Shown: positions 8,356 to 8,674 of the stretch, piece after piece
How the letters are laid out: each line of letters starts with the position of its first letter
How positions within the stretch are numbered: the stretch's first letter is position 1
Assembly (NCBI GenBank): GCA_003136615.1
Contig: PLFA01000185.1
Coordinates: 1-8,674, forward strand
Source: Caulobacteraceae bacterium
GTDB lineage: Bacteria > Pseudomonadota > Alphaproteobacteria > Caulobacterales > Caulobacteraceae
DNA length: 8,674 bases
Direction: 5' to 3'
Program-made: the position numbers and the translations under genes
Notes under the pieces: model-generated
What the model was told of the DNA's origin: nothing
Database searches by the model: none
The model's input: the letters and a program-made list of their open reading frames with translations, nothing else

Positions 8356-8674
8356 ATGTCCGAGGCGCTAGCCTATAATCGTGAGGATGCCGGACAGCCG
8401 CCGTCTCTATCCCCCGCCTATGCCTCCACCTTAGCGCGGGCCCCGCGCCAGCCCCTGGTGCCTATTCCCCAGACCCTGACCGAGATGACCGGGCCGGCCG
8501 ATTGGAGCCTGCTTATGGGCGGGAACCTCGCGGATCTTACGGCCAGCCACGCGGGAACGCCGATAGGCCAGAGGATCATCGTCAGCGGACGGGTGCTCGA
8601 CGAAGACCACCGGCCGGTGGCCAACACGGTCGTGGAAATCTGGCAGGCCAACGCCGCTGGGCGTTACATCCATC
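8356..8674 (+). CDS. pcaH: Protocatechuate 3,4-dioxygenase beta subunit, 3' end missing
   Basis: The iron-bearing subunit of the intradiol dioxygenase that cleaves protocatechuate to 3-carboxy-cis,cis-muconate. From ATG 8356 (MSEALAYNREDAGQPP) the frame is open to the window end, giving 106 of the roughly 235-240 residues normal for the family. Matching PcaH features are the N-terminal PCDO segment (AYASTLARAPRQPLVPIPQT, LTEMTGPADW), the core opening PIGQRIIVSGRVLDEDHRPV and VVEIWQANAAGRYIH. Tyr104 in GRYIH corresponds to the first tyrosine iron ligand (Tyr108 of the Pseudomonas beta chain); the second Tyr and the two His ligands lie beyond the window. GAGGGA at 8344-8349 gives a ribosome site six bases from the ATG. 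pcaJ ends 16 bases upstream. pcaG is expected next. Confidence 0.95.
   Translation, partial: MSEALAYNREDAGQPPSLSPAYASTLARAPRQPLVPIPQTLTEMTGPADWSLLMGGNLADLTASHAGTPIGQRIIVSGRVLDEDHRPVANTVVEIWQANAAGRYIH

Overview
This window reads as ordinary, GC-rich alphaproteobacterial chromosome, most likely Caulobacterales or a relative. That placement is an inference from the amidase, penicillin-binding protein 1A, release factor 2 gene order and from codon usage. It is gene-dense: no stretch of 300 bases lacks a gene. I see no tRNA, rRNA, CRISPR array, transposase or attachment site.

The left half (1 to about 4700) is a minus-strand cell-envelope and translation block, read right to left. It contains a periplasmic AMIN/Amidase_3 N-acetylmuramoyl-L-alanine amidase (amiC-like), a class A penicillin-binding protein 1A (mrcA) and the first two thirds of peptide chain release factor 2 (prfB), which is cut by the window start. 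The gaps are short, so the three are probably co-transcribed. prfB carries a textbook +1 programmed frameshift: an internal Shine-Dalgarno, then CTT TGA C at codons 23 to 24. RF2 therefore controls its own synthesis here as in E. coli.

The right half (about 4734 to 8674) is an aromatic catabolism module built around a divergent control region of about 145 bp. An AraC-family regulator, called PobR-like, points left. Pointing right is a tightly packed operon of pobA, two CoA-transferase subunit genes and the start of pcaH. Together they would convert 4-hydroxybenzoate to protocatechuate (PobA), open the ring by ortho cleavage (PcaHG, pcaG presumably beyond the window) and activate 3-oxoadipate with CoA from succinyl-CoA (PcaIJ). 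pcaB, pcaC/D/L and pcaF are not in view. PobA keeps every classical active-site residue at the same number as the Pseudomonas enzyme. The CoA-transferase pair resembles succinyl-CoA:3-ketoacid transferase (SCOT/ScoAB) more than Pseudomonas PcaIJ.

The two halves touch: the pobR stop lies only about 28 to 55 bases from the amiC start on the same strand, so catabolic-regulator transcription could run into an envelope operon. Several genes lack an ATG start: pobA and pobR begin at TTG, mrcA at TTG, and amiC probably at GTG. I found no clearly novel system. The points most worth a second look are the frameshift element, the SCOT-like pca transferase, a coenzyme-binding difference in PobA, and inverted repeats at the pobR/pobA and amiC start regions.
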